A stretch of DNA of 64,000 nt from Janibacter cremeus (GCF_013409205.1 NZ_JACCAE010000001.1:3038001-3102000); one strand, 5' to 3'. Counted from the stretch's first letter, positions 30,488 to 45,826 are shown. Numbers and translations are program-made. The notes: generated from the sequence alone by a model not told the origin.

Positions 30488-30491
<4 letters not shown>
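29553..30491 (+). CDS. argF: Ornithine carbamoyltransferase with variant carbamoyl-phosphate motif
   Basis: It makes citrulline from ornithine and carbamoyl phosphate. The 312-aa length, [11 protein letters not shown], the ornithine-side [14 protein letters not shown], the SMG-type MGMEGE segment and HCLPAYRG identify OTCase. The carbamoyl-phosphate motif, usually STRTR, reads TLRTQ here ([11 protein letters not shown]). The central Arg-Thr is kept, but the first Ser and last Arg are replaced. The family context and intact remaining motifs argue that it is active; alternative substrates (e.g. an N-acylated ornithine) are possible but unlikely with argJ present. It starts at ATG 29553, overlapping argD. 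Confidence 0.92.
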
Positions 30492-33087
<2,596 letters not shown>

Positions 33088-33101
<14 letters not shown>

Positions 33102-33576
33102 CGGAGACGTCGACCTGCTGGGCGAGGTAGTTCTCCATGCCGACGCGGGTGCATGCGTCGAGCTGGGCCTCGAACCAGTCGGCGTGGGCCTCCTCGTCGC
33201 GGGCCATGCCCTCGAAGACGTTGGCGGTGGCGTGGTCGCCGAATCCGTGGCACTCATGGGCAGCGGCGTTGAAGGTCTTGATCGCGTGCAGCTCGCTGGC
33301 CAGGGCCAGCTCGAGCATCTCGACGGCGTTCTCGCCGACCTGGATGTTGTTCAACTTCTGCACGTTGGGGTGCCCGTCGAACATCAGGATGCGCTCGATG
33401 AGTTCGTCTGCGTCCTTCATCTCGCCGATGGAGAGGTCGTAGAAGACCTTCCCGAGGCGGGGCATTCCCCAGTTGTCGAGCATGCGGGCGTTGAGGAAGT
33501 ACCCGTTGACGACGGTCAACTCGATGGTGAGCGCCTCGTTCAGGAGGGTGATGACCTTCGGATCAGCTGGCTGCAC
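33088..33576 (-). CDS. bfr: Bacterioferritin with altered ferroxidase ligand
   Basis: A 24-subunit iron store. From GTG 33576 (after GGAGG on its strand) the protein is 162 aa, the normal Bfr size. Ligands match E. coli Bfr with an offset of one: Glu19, Tyr26, Glu52, the haem Met53, Glu95, Glu128 and His131. But the ferroxidase His of EMxHA is Asp55 here (GEMKDADELIER). A longer open frame upstream is antisense to nothing and lacks a ribosome site. The gene overlaps bfd by 14 bases and converges on mpg, whose end it overlaps by 14 bases. Confidence 0.93.
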
Positions 33577-33784
33577 GTTCGACCTCCGCGACAGTGGGGA
33601 AGGAGTCCTGCGGACCCTCGGCTTCCACAGTGTCGCAGAGAATGCGGCGCACGGAGAAGACACAGGCACCGCAATCGCGCCCTGCTCCCGTGCTCGCGCA
33701 CACCTGGGAGAGGGTGGTCGCGCCGGCGGCCGCGGCGTCAGCGATCTGCTTGTCGCCGACGACGGCGCAGTTGCACACGATCAC
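33563..33784 (-). CDS. bfd: Bacterioferritin-associated ferredoxin (BFD-type [2Fe-2S] protein)
   Basis: A 73-aa protein starting MIVCNCAVV with the four BFD cysteines: Cys4 and Cys6 (CxC), Cys38 and Cys41 (CGAC). Bfd reduces the stored ferric core of bacterioferritin so that iron is released. GTG 33784 follows AAGGGA on its strand. It is upstream of and overlapping bfr, so store and release protein are made together. A DtxR/IdeR-like box lies 19 bases upstream. About 20 extra C-terminal residues beyond the BFD fold (EGPQDSFPTVAEVERAAS) look unstructured. Confidence 0.92.
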   Translation of the reverse strand: MIVCNCAVVGDKQIADAAAAGATTLSQVCASTGAGRDCGACVFSVRRILCDTVEAEGPQDSFPTVAEVERAAS

Positions 33785-33802
33785 CAGATGTCCCTTCGTT
33801 GG

Positions 33803-33821
33803 TGAGGCAAGGCATACCTTA
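33803..33821 (-). promoter_or_regulatory. DtxR/IdeR-type iron box overlapping the bfd-bfr promoter
   Basis: TGAGGCAAGGCATACCTTA matches the 19-base DtxR/IdeR consensus (TWAGGTTAGSCTWACCTWA) at about 15 positions by eye. On the minus strand TAAGGT (33816-33821) is a candidate -10 inside the box, so binding should repress. Single copy; I see no second tandem box as found upstream of mycobacterial bfrA. Confidence 0.7.
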
Positions 33822-33958
33822 ACCCATGCCGCCCCCGGCCGTCACCCCGTTCCGGATGGCGGATCGGTGTGGCTCCACGCAGCGTCGAAGGCGCATGAAA
33901 GGCTGTCCCCGGACGGCCAGCAGGCACGCCCGAACCACCCGGGAAGGACCGAGATCAC

Positions 33959-35218
33959 GTGACCGACATCCTCGACGAGCTGCAGTGGCGCGGACTGGTG
34001 TCGCAGACCACCGACGAGGCCGCCTTGCGGGCGGCGCTCGCCGAGGGACCGATCACCCTCTACTGCGGGTTCGACCCCACGGCGCCGTCCCTGCACTTCG
34101 GTAATCTCGTGCAGCTGATCGTGCTGCGCCACCTGCAGCGTGCCGGGCACCGGGTCATCTGTCTCGTCGGCGGATCGACCGGACTCATCGGTGATCCACG
34201 ACCGAGCGCGGAGCGGGTGCTGAAGACCAAGGAGCAGACCGCCGAGTGGGTCACCCGGATCCAGGACCAGGTGCGCCCTTTCCTGCAGTTCGAGGGTGCC
34301 AACGCCGCGATCACGGTGAACAACCTCGACTGGACCGGCCCGATGTCGGCCCTGGACTTCCTGCGGGACGTCGGCAAGTACTTCCGCGTCAACCAGATGA
34401 TCCGCAAGGACGCCGTGGCCGCGCGGCTGAACAGCGACGAGGGCATCTCCTACACCGAGTTCAGCTACCAGATCCTGCAGGGACTCGACTTCCTCCAGCT
34501 CTTCCGCGAGTACGGCTGCACGCTGCAGACGGGCGGTCAGGACCAGTGGGGCAACCTCACCGCCGGCTCGGACCTGATCCACCGGGCCGAGGGGGAGTCG
34601 GTGCACCTGCTGACGACACCGCTGATCACCGACGCCCACGGGAACAAGTTCGGCAAGTCCGAGGGCAATGCGGTGTGGCTCGACGCGCAGATGACGAGCG
34701 CGTACGCCTTCTACCAGTACTGGGTCAACGTCGAGGACGCCTCCGTGGCCCACCTGCTCAAGGTCTTCACCGACCGCACACCCGAGGAAGTCGCGGAGCT
34801 CGAGCGGCTCGTGGCGGACGAGCCCTGGCGCCGCGCAGCCCAGCGGACCCTTGCCGCCGACATGACCACCCTCGTCCACGGGGAGGCGGCCACCGCCGCG
34901 GTGCAGACGGCCTCCGAGGCACTCTTCGGCAAGGGCGATGTCCGCACCCTCGACGAGCAGACCCTCGTGGACGCCACCAGCGAGCTCCCCGGTGCCCAGG
35001 TGCCGGTGGGCACCGGACTGCTCGATGCCTTGGTTGCCACAGGCCTGGTGGAGTCGAAGAAGGCCGCTCGTCGCGCGATCGGCGACGGTGCCGTCTCGAT
35101 CAACGGGGACAAGGTCGGCGACGAAGCCCATGTTCTCGGGCCGGGGGACTACCTGTACGGCCGCGTAGCCGTGGTGCGCCGGGGCCGCAAGAACCTTGCC
35201 GCAGCTCGCCTGAACTGA
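33959..35218 (+). CDS. tyrS: Tyrosyl-tRNA synthetase
   Basis: A class I synthetase charging tRNA-Tyr. The 419-aa protein has the HIGH-like HFGN (SLHFGNLVQL), the Tyr-binding region GGQDQWGNLTAGSDL and KFGKS (HGNKFGKSEGN), then a C-terminal S4 RNA-binding domain (KKAARRAIGDGAVSINGDKV). GTG 33959 follows GGAAGGA. The 137-base region upstream shows no recognisable T-box. It sits between mpg and the rRNA operon; in M. tuberculosis the mpg-tyrS order is the same. Confidence 0.97.
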   Translation: MTDILDELQWRGLVSQTTDEAALRAALAEGPITLYCGFDPTAPSLHFGNLVQLIVLRHLQRAGHRVICLVGGSTGLIGDPRPSAERVLKTKEQTAEWVTRIQDQVRPFLQFEGANAAITVNNLDWTGPMSALDFLRDVGKYFRVNQMIRKDAVAARLNSDEGISYTEFSYQILQGLDFLQLFREYGCTLQTGGQDQWGNLTAGSDLIHRAEGESVHLLTTPLITDAHGNKFGKSEGNAVWLDAQMTSAYAFYQYWVNVEDASVAHLLKVFTDRTPEEVAELERLVADEPWRRAAQRTLAADMTTLVHGEAATAAVQTASEALFGKGDVRTLDEQTLVDATSELPGAQVPVGTGLLDALVATGLVESKKAARRAIGDGAVSINGDKVGDEAHVLGPGDYLYGRVAVVRRGRKNLAAARLN

Positions 35219-35245
35219 CCCGAGAGGGTCTGTCCGACACCCGAT

Positions 35246-35275
35246 TTGGCGTGCGAGAGATCCGTGTTCTAGTGT
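35246..35275 (+). promoter_or_regulatory. rrn promoter candidate P1
   Basis: TTGGCG (35246-35251) and TAGTGT (35270-35275) with an 18-base spacer, 28 bases after tyrS and about 555 bases before 16S. It is the first of three tandem candidates. Confidence 0.5.
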
Positions 35276-35412
35276 TCTTCATGTCAGCCCGAGAGGGAGG
35301 AACGGACACCACGCGGTGGCCCTTGAAGGGTCACACCAAGTAGGCCGGTCCCACTGGGCTGATTCCCTCCCAGGACGGTCCGATCACCTCAGGGTGAACA
35401 CGGAAAACCGAG

Positions 35413-35442
35413 TTGGAGCCGAGGCAGTCGGACTGCTAAGGT
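35413..35442 (+). promoter_or_regulatory. rrn promoter candidate P2
   Basis: TTGGAG (35413-35418) and TAAGGT (35437-35442) are separated by 18 bases. TAAGGT also occurs as the candidate -10 of bfd and of the alaS leader frame in this window. Confidence 0.45.
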
Positions 35443-35502
35443 GGGAAGTCGCCGCAGACCAAAATCTGCTGGCCTCATCCGATCAGGACGAGGACAGTGA
35501 GT

Positions 35503-35531
35503 TTGACTCTGTTGCGGCCGAGTAGTAAGTT
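35503..35531 (+). promoter_or_regulatory. rrn promoter candidate P3
   Basis: TTGACT (35503-35508) and TAAGTT (35526-35531) are separated by 17 bases, about 300 bases before 16S. It has the best -35 of the three. Confidence 0.6.
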
Positions 35532-35611
35532 AGCGAAGTTGCCCCTTGTGCGGTTCACTGGTTGGTGGGTTGTGTGGGGTGTGCGTGTGAATCTTGAGAA
35601 CTCAACAGCGT

Positions 35612-35626
35612 GTCAAATGATCGATG
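35612..35626 (+). other. 5' arm of a 16S precursor processing stem
   Basis: GTCAAATGATCGATG is complementary to CATCGATCATGAC at 37452-37464 (13 pairs with a two-base AA bulge). The arms flank the 16S, as expected for an RNase III-type precursor stem. Confidence 0.65.
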
Positions 35627-35829
35627 CCAATACCTCGTTTCTTGGCTGATTGTTGCTGGCTACTTTTGTGGTTGGTGATGGTTGGTTGGGGAGCATATTT
35701 TCTTTGGTTGATTGAGATGATTAGCAGTTTTTGCTAGTTGTTCTTGCTCAGCTGGGATTGTGAGCCCTTTGTTGGGTTATTGATTGGCTCTTGGTCCTGC
35801 ATTTTGTGTGGGGTTGGGGGTTTTTATCA

Positions 35830-40884
<5,055 letters not shown>

Positions 40885-40916
40885 ACACACACAACACTTG
40901 TTGCGTAAAGAAGTAG

Positions 40917-40938
40917 TGCTCCGCGTCCACTGTGCAGT
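40917..40938 (+). other. 3' arm of the 23S precursor processing stem, in the 23S-5S spacer
   Basis: Partner of 37746-37766. The rest of the spacer (40885-41005) holds a short hairpin CCCCCCTTTG/CAAGGGGG-like stretch at about 40960-40982 and no gene. Confidence 0.8.
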
Positions 40939-41005
40939 TCCCGAGATACGGTCAGACCCCCCCTTTGACCCACCAAGGGGGCACGGCAAATCGTATTTCC
41001 ATAGA

Positions 41006-41124
41006 GTTACGGCTGTCACAGCGAAAGGGAAACGCCCGGTCCCATTCCGAACCCGGAAGCTAAGCCTTTCAGCGCCGATGGTACTGCACTGGAGACGGTG
41101 TGGGAGAGTAGGACGCAGCCGGAC
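41006..41124 (+). rRNA. rrf: 5S ribosomal RNA
   Basis: About 119 bases beginning GTTACGGCTG and ending CAGCCGGAC, whose ends pair (CGGCTG/CAGCCG). The internal GGGAAACGCCCGGTCCCATT and CCGAACCCGGAAGCTAAGCC are diagnostic. Last gene of the rrn operon. Confidence 0.97.
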
Positions 41125-41138
41125 AACCATTAGAAAAG

Positions 41139-41171
41139 CGAAAGCCCCCGACGAGTCGTCGGGGGCTTTCG
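41139..41171 (+). terminator. rRNA operon terminator
   Basis: CGAAAGCCCCCGAC (from 41139) pairs with GTCGGGGGCTTTCG (to 41171) around a 5-base loop. It is a strong 14-bp stem with the T-run inside the 3' arm, 14 bases after 5S. Confidence 0.9.
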
Positions 41172-41288
41172 TACGTCCCAACGACCAAGCGAATCGAAGG
41201 CGCGAGAACGAGATCTTCTTGCATCGATGGACATGGCAGGGAAGTCTGGGTCGTGAAGGCCACCGGGTGGCAGAGAGAGGGTTGAACA

Positions 41289-42239
41289 GTGGACGAGAGG
41301 CGCAGCGGAGCGCAGCGTGGACAAGGCAACGGTGGCGGACGCGGGAGTGGCCGCCCCCAGGGTGGGCGGCCCGGACGCACCGGAGGTCCTCCCGGCCGGC
41401 GCGAGGGCGGCTCCGAACGCCGTGATGACCGGCCGGGCGATCGGGATACTCGGTCGTCCCGTCCCGGGCGCGCCGGTTCCGGCAGGGGCGAGGACGATCG
41501 GGGTGGATCGCGCCTGGTTCCCAAGGAGGGGCGCAAGCCCGAGCCGGCGATCTCACCCGAAGTCACGGGAGCGGAGCTGGACCGCAGCGTGCGCCAGCAG
41601 CTGCGGACTCTGAGCAAGGAGAACGCCGACGGCGTCGCCCAGCACCTCGTGATGGTGGCGCTGCTCCTCGAGGCGGAGGACATGGACGGCGCGTTGGCCC
41701 ATGCGGAGACTGCTGTGCGCCGCGCAGGACGCGTGCCCGCTGCGCGCGAAGCGCTGGGCTTCGTCGCCTACCGCCTGGGTGACTACGCCCGCGCACTGAC
41801 CGAGTTCCGCACCGTCCGGCGACTGAGTGGATCCTCGCACCTGTTGCCGCTGATGGTCGACTGCGAGCGGGGTCTGGGGCGACCGGAGCGGGCGCTGGAA
41901 TTGCTCGCGTCCCCGGAGGCAGGGTCCCTGGGCCGGGAGGAGCAGGTCGAGCTGCTCATCGTCGGGTCGGGTATCCGACGCGACATGGGACAACCGCAGT
42001 CAGCCGTGCTCGCGCTGCAGGGCCAGGTCGACAAGGTCAAGGGCAAGCCGTGGGCCGCGCGGGTCTGGTACGCCTATGCCGACGCGTTGCTCGAGGTGGG
42101 CCGCACCGACGACGCCCGGGACTGGTTCGGCAAGGCGGCAGTGGCCGACCAGGACGGTGCGACCGATGCGGTCGAGCGCATCGAGGAGATCGATGGGGTC
42201 TTCGTCGAGGAGGTCGACGGGCAGGACCCGCAGGCGTGA
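41289..42239 (+). CDS. TPR-like protein with a disordered Arg/Gly-rich N-terminus
   Basis: A 316-aa protein. Residues 1-85 are low-complexity Gly/Arg/Pro with several RG and RGG-like steps, likely disordered and possibly RNA-binding. Residues about 95-300 form helical repeats (LLLEAEDMDGALAHAETAVR, ALGFVAYRLGDYARALTEF, YADALLEVGRTDDARDWFGKA) of tetratricopeptide type. The position before a HAD phosphatase and tlyA matches Rv1691 of M. tuberculosis. GTG 41289 follows GAGAGAGG. The stop overlaps the HAD gene by 4 bases. The molecular role is unknown. Confidence 0.8.
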   Translation: MDERRSGAQRGQGNGGGRGSGRPQGGRPGRTGGPPGRREGGSERRDDRPGDRDTRSSRPGRAGSGRGEDDRGGSRLVPKEGRKPEPAISPEVTGAELDRSVRQQLRTLSKENADGVAQHLVMVALLLEAEDMDGALAHAETAVRRAGRVPAAREALGFVAYRLGDYARALTEFRTVRRLSGSSHLLPLMVDCERGLGRPERALELLASPEAGSLGREEQVELLIVGSGIRRDMGQPQSAVLALQGQVDKVKGKPWAARVWYAYADALLEVGRTDDARDWFGKAAVADQDGATDAVERIEEIDGVFVEEVDGQDPQA

Positions 42240-43213
42240 CCCGACTCATCGACGGCTTCGATGCCCTCATCTGCGACGTGGACGGTGTCGTCGTCGCCGG
42301 GTCGAGTGTGGTCGCGCACGCCGTTGACGTACTCAACTCTCTCGAGATCCCGGTCGTCTTCGCGACGAACAACGCCTCACGCACTCCGATGGAGGTGGCG
42401 GCCACGCTTCGCGGACACGGTGTCCACGCGAGCGCGGACCATGTGCTCACCTCCTCGCTGGCGGCCGCTCGCGAGCTCGCGAACATGCTGTCCCCCGGGT
42501 CCGCGGTGATGGCCGTCGGCGGCCCCGGGGTGGCCGACTCCCTTCGCTCGGTCGGTCTTCAGCCCCGATCACCGCAGGACGAAGGGGACGTCGCGGCCGT
42601 CGTGCAGGGATACGGGCCGCAGGTCACGGCCGCGGACCTGGGGGCCGCCGCGGTTGCCATTCGGTCCGGCGCGCGGTGGGTCGCGACGAACGCGGACCTG
42701 ACCCTCCCCACGGAGCAGGGCCCCCTGCCCGGCAACGGTTCGCTCGTGTCTGCCGTTCAAGCGGCCGTTGAGGTCGACCCAGTGATCGTCGGCAAGCCGA
42801 GTCGTGCGATCTATGCGCTGGCCGCCGAGCTCGTTGGTGCGCAGGCGGCCCGGACGATGGCTGTCGGTGACCGTCTCGAGACCGACATCGCGGGAGCCAC
42901 GGCGTCCGGTATGCCCGGAGTGCTGGTCCTCACCGGTGTGCACGGCCCCGCAGACGCGGCAGGCGCATCGCCGCAGAGTCGGCCGCTGTACGTGTTGGAG
43001 GACCTGCGCGGTTTGGAGCGCGACTACCCCGTGGGCAGCAGGAACGGTGACTGGTTCGCCCGCGGGGATGCCATGGCCAGGTGTGGGGAGCGCCTCGATG
43101 TCCGCGGTCGCGGGATCGACGCGGTCCGAGCCGGGCTGGATGCCGTGTGGGCCGCCGTCGACGCGGGGCGGATCACCTCGCAGGACGCTCGCGCGCTGAT
43201 GGTCAGCAGGTAA
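42236..43213 (+). CDS. HAD-IIA (NagD-like) phosphatase
   Basis: A 325-aa phosphatase with all HAD motifs: DVDGVV (nucleophile Asp), ATNNAS, the Lys of VGKPSRAIY, and GDRLETDIAGA. The C2 cap lies between motifs II and III. The gene order is that of M. tuberculosis Rv1691-Rv1696, where the equivalent Rv1692 has been described as a glycerol-3-phosphate phosphatase; that function is inferred here. GTG 42236 overlaps the TPR gene. About 45 residues at the C-terminus (RGRGIDAVRAGLDAVWAAV) extend beyond the fold. Confidence 0.9.
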   Translation: MTRLIDGFDALICDVDGVVVAGSSVVAHAVDVLNSLEIPVVFATNNASRTPMEVAATLRGHGVHASADHVLTSSLAAARELANMLSPGSAVMAVGGPGVADSLRSVGLQPRSPQDEGDVAAVVQGYGPQVTAADLGAAAVAIRSGARWVATNADLTLPTEQGPLPGNGSLVSAVQAAVEVDPVIVGKPSRAIYALAAELVGAQAARTMAVGDRLETDIAGATASGMPGVLVLTGVHGPADAAGASPQSRPLYVLEDLRGLERDYPVGSRNGDWFARGDAMARCGERLDVRGRGIDAVRAGLDAVWAAVDAGRITSQDARALMVSR

Positions 43214-43243
43214 CGTGGACCGGTAGCCGACACGAGGAGTGAC

Positions 43244-43807
43244 GTGGACCCAGTACGCGGAATGATCCATCTTGGCCTGAAGATGACCGAGACGACCCTG
43301 GACCGGACCCTGGACGTCGTCCGCCTTGTGGACACCCTGCTCGTGGCCTCCGCCGTGCCGAGCGAGGGTGGGACGACGAGCGACGACCCCGAGCCCGTGT
43401 GGCCCGAGGAGGAGCAGGCGGATCTCGATGCGCTGAGCGCCACACTGCGGGCTCGCAAGGAGCCCACGTCGGACGCCGCGAGGAAGAGTGCCGCGAGGAA
43501 GGGCTCCCCGGCGAAGAAGGCCCCAGCGAAGAAGAGTGCCGCGAAGAAGGCCCCGGCAAAGAAGCAGGCGGGGAACGCATCGACCGCGAAGACGGCTGCC
43601 ACGAAGACCTCGGCGAAGAAGAGCGCCGCCAAGAAGACTCCGACAAAGTCCGCTGCGAAGAAGACCTCTGCGAAGAAGACCTCTGCGAAGAAGACCTCGG
43701 CGACGACTCCGGCGTCAACGAAGGCGGCCGCGGCCAAGAGGGCCCCGGCGAAGAAGGCGAGTGCCCGTCCCGAGACACCCAGCCTCGTCGTCCTCCCGGA
43801 TGCCTGA
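43244..43807 (+). CDS. Histone H1-like Lys/Ala-rich protein
   Basis: A 187-aa protein with a short acidic N-terminal part (residues 1-70, including DDPEPVWPEEEQADLDAL) followed by about 100 residues of AKK/SAKK/TSAKK repeats like the tails of eukaryotic histone H1 or bacterial Hc1/HupB proteins. The tail is probably disordered and DNA- or RNA-binding. GTG 43244 follows GAGGAG by 4 bases. Low-complexity coding with a perfect 15-base repeat suggests length variation between strains. It is in line with the HAD gene (30 bases away) and tlyA. Nucleoid binding is inferred from composition only. Confidence 0.75.
   Translation: MDPVRGMIHLGLKMTETTLDRTLDVVRLVDTLLVASAVPSEGGTTSDDPEPVWPEEEQADLDALSATLRARKEPTSDAARKSAARKGSPAKKAPAKKSAAKKAPAKKQAGNASTAKTAATKTSAKKSAAKKTPTKSAAKKTSAKKTSAKKTSATTPASTKAAAAKRAPAKKASARPETPSLVVLPDA
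43655..43699 (+). repeat. Three tandem 15-base repeats in the histone-like gene
   Basis: GCGAAGAAGACCTCT occurs at 43655-43669 and 43670-43684, then with one change at 43685-43699. Each encodes AKKTS in frame, so copy changes would not break the gene. Confidence 0.9.
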
Positions 43808-43811
43808 GTTC

Positions 43812-44102
43812 ATGGACCACTCCCACAGCGCGCCCGTGCCCGGGCCTGCGAAGCCGCGTCCCGCGAGACCAGTGGCCCCGGTTCCGGCGGACCGCGCAGG
43901 ATCGTCGGCGGACGGTGCCGGGACCGCGACCTCAGCGCAGGAGCTCGGGGTGACGACACCGCCGGAAACCGGGGACATCGTCGTCGATGCGACGCTGCGC
44001 GATCTCGCCGCGGTCGATGGCACGGATCTCCCGGGGATGCTCGCCGCGGGGGAGTCGGTGCACGCGACACTGACCGCGCGCCTGTCCGACCTCGGCACCT
44101 GA
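43812..44102 (+). CDS. Small conserved actinobacterial protein before tlyA
   Basis: A 96-aa protein. The first half is Pro/Ala-rich and variable-looking; the second half, from TGDIVVDATLRDLAAVDGTD to SVHATLTARLSDLGT, is a short helical block that resembles the small proteins found next to tlyA in actinobacteria (Rv1693 position). ATG 43800 is an alternative start overlapping the previous stop by 8 bases. There is no ribosome site, so coupling is likely. Its TGA abuts the tlyA GTG. Function unknown. Confidence 0.65.
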   Translation: MDHSHSAPVPGPAKPRPARPVAPVPADRAGSSADGAGTATSAQELGVTTPPETGDIVVDATLRDLAAVDGTDLPGMLAAGESVHATLTARLSDLGT

Positions 44103-44909
44103 GTGGCGGCAGACTCCCGGCTGGACGTCGTCCTCGTCGAGCGAGGCCTCGCTCGCAGCCGCACTCGGGCCAACTCGCTCATCGTCGCGGGGGACGTGCT
44201 GGTCGACGGCGTCACGGTCACGAAGGCCTCCGAGCGCATCGCCTCCGCCTGCGAGGTGAGCGTCTCCGCGGGCGCAGACCGGTGGGTCGGTCGAGCCGCA
44301 CTCAAGCTCGTGGGCGCCTTCGAGGGGTTCGGCCTGGACGTCGTAGGACGTCGGTGCCTGGACGTCGGCGCCTCCACCGGCGGTTTCACGCAGGTGCTCC
44401 TCGAGCACGGTGCGGCACACGTGACGGCGCTCGACGTCGGCCACGGCCAGCTCGTCCCCGAGCTCGAAGCGGACCCGAGGGTCGACGACCGCAGCGGGAC
44501 GACCATCCGGGGGCTGACCGCCGCGGACCTCGGCGGGCCCGTCGAGGTGGTCGTCGGTGACCTGAGCTTCATCTCCCTTCGCCTCGTGCTGGCTGAGGTG
44601 GCCGGGCTGGTCACCGACGACGGCGAGGCCGTGCTGCTCATCAAGCCGCAATTCGAGGTCGGCCGCGACCGCGTCGGTCGTGGAGGCATCGTCGCTTCCT
44701 CGGCTGCCCGCGCCGACGCGATCGAGGCCGTCCTGGCCCGGGCAGCCGAAGTCGAGCTGTCCGTGCTTGGTCTGACGGCGAGCCCCGTGCGCGGGGGAGG
44801 AGGAAATCACGAGTACCTCGTACACCTCACCCGCCGCACCGACGTCGGCCTGACGTGGCAGGCTCAGCTGGTGAGGATCAGCGAACTGGTGCAGGAGGAG
44901 GACACGTGA
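44103..44909 (+). CDS. tlyA: TlyA-family 2'-O-methyltransferase (16S/23S rRNA) / putative haemolysin
   Basis: A 268-aa protein with an N-terminal S4 RNA-binding domain (RLDVVLVERGLARSRTRA) and an FtsJ-like methyltransferase domain: AdoMet loop LDVGASTGGFTQ, and the catalytic K-D-K-E set in RAALKL, VGDLSF, LIKPQFE and NHEYLV. Mycobacterial TlyA methylates 16S C1409 and 23S C1920, sites whose modification sensitises ribosomes to capreomycin. GTG 44103 directly follows the preceding TGA, and the stop overlaps nadK by 4 bases. Confidence 0.93.
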   Translation: MAADSRLDVVLVERGLARSRTRANSLIVAGDVLVDGVTVTKASERIASACEVSVSAGADRWVGRAALKLVGAFEGFGLDVVGRRCLDVGASTGGFTQVLLEHGAAHVTALDVGHGQLVPELEADPRVDDRSGTTIRGLTAADLGGPVEVVVGDLSFISLRLVLAEVAGLVTDDGEAVLLIKPQFEVGRDRVGRGGIVASSAARADAIEAVLARAAEVELSVLGLTASPVRGGGGNHEYLVHLTRRTDVGLTWQAQLVRISELVQEEDT

Positions 44910-45823
44910 GCGACCAGCGACGGGTGCTCCTGATGACCCATCCCGGCCGGCCGGAGGCGCTCGAGGTGGCCATCGGGGTCGCCGAACGCCTGGCCGAGGC
45001 CGACATCGAGGTCCGGGTGCCCGCCGGAGAGATCGCCGAGAGCATCCTGGGACAGCACCCCGTCTCCGTGGTCCACGAGGGTGATGACCCGGCGAGTGGG
45101 GTCGAGCTCGTCGTGGTCCTCGGCGGCGACGGCACGATCCTGCGCGGCGCGGAGACCGCCCGGGGGGCCGGCGTGCCCGTCCTGGGGGTCAACCTCGGCC
45201 ACGTCGGCTTCCTGGCCGAGGCCGAGCGTGAGGACGTCGACGCGACCGTCGAGCACATCGTCGACCGTGCCTACCGCGTCGAGGAGCGCATGGCCCTCGA
45301 CGTCGTCGCGACCCTGGACGGTCAGGAGATCGCCCGCACCTGGGCACTGAACGAGTCCACGGTCGAGAAGGCCTCGCGCGAACGGGTGCTCGTCCTGACC
45401 GTGGAGATCGATGGACGGCCCCTGTCGACATGGGGTTGCGACGGCGTCGTCATGGCGACCCCCACCGGATCCACCGCCTACGCCTTCTCGGCCGGCGGCC
45501 CGGTCGTGTGGCCGGGGGTCGAGGCCATGCTGGTCGTGCCGATCAGCGCGCACGCACTCTTCGCCCGCCCGCTCGTCGTGGCACCCACGTCGGACCTGGC
45601 CGTGGACCTGGTCCCGGGGACCGAAGGGCACGGGGTCCTGTGGTGCGACGGCCGGCGCACAGTGGACCTGCCGCCCGGGGCCCGCGTCGAAGTCAGCCGC
45701 TCTGCCGAGCCGGTGCGCCTGGCCCGGCTGAGCGACTCGCCCTTCACCGATCGCCTCGTCGCGAAGTTCGACCTGTCCGTGCACGGCTGGCGCGGACGAC
45801 GCCAGAGCCAGCAGGAGGCCTGA
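44906..45823 (+). CDS. nadK: NAD kinase
   Basis: It phosphorylates NAD to NADP using ATP or polyphosphate. The 305-aa protein has GGDGTILRGAE with the catalytic Asp, the LGVNLGHVGFLAE segment, NESTVEK (NE/D motif) and the conserved GCDGVVMATPTGSTAYAFSAG region. GTG 44906 overlaps tlyA (GTGA); earlier in-frame codons lie inside tlyA. recN follows after 3 bases. The order tlyA-nadK-recN is conserved in actinobacteria. Confidence 0.97.
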   Translation: MSDQRRVLLMTHPGRPEALEVAIGVAERLAEADIEVRVPAGEIAESILGQHPVSVVHEGDDPASGVELVVVLGGDGTILRGAETARGAGVPVLGVNLGHVGFLAEAEREDVDATVEHIVDRAYRVEERMALDVVATLDGQEIARTWALNESTVEKASRERVLVLTVEIDGRPLSTWGCDGVVMATPTGSTAYAFSAGGPVVWPGVEAMLVVPISAHALFARPLVVAPTSDLAVDLVPGTEGHGVLWCDGRRTVDLPPGARVEVSRSAEPVRLARLSDSPFTDRLVAKFDLSVHGWRGRRQSQQEA

Positions 45824-45826
45824 CGC

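Larger units (their letters stand above)
35219..35829 (+). other. rRNA operon leader region, no protein gene
   Basis: About 610 bases between tyrS and 16S. The first half holds the three promoter candidates. From about 35540 the DNA becomes markedly T/G-rich and lower in GC. It contains TTGAGAACTCAACAGCGTG (35593-35611), a leader motif common to actinobacterial rrn operons, and the 5' arm of the 16S processing stem (35612-35626). A 20-codon ATG frame at 35281-35343 is probably chance. Confidence 0.75.

Noticed and set aside
33822..33958. A T-box riboswitch before tyrS
   Set aside because: No T-box core sequence, no terminator hairpin with U-run, and a normal ribosome site directly before the GTG.
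43488..43800. Arg-rich open frames overlapping the Lys/Ala repeat gene
   Set aside because: They are out-of-frame readings of the GCGAAGAAG repeats. The AKK frame has a good ribosome site and an acidic, plausible N-terminus.
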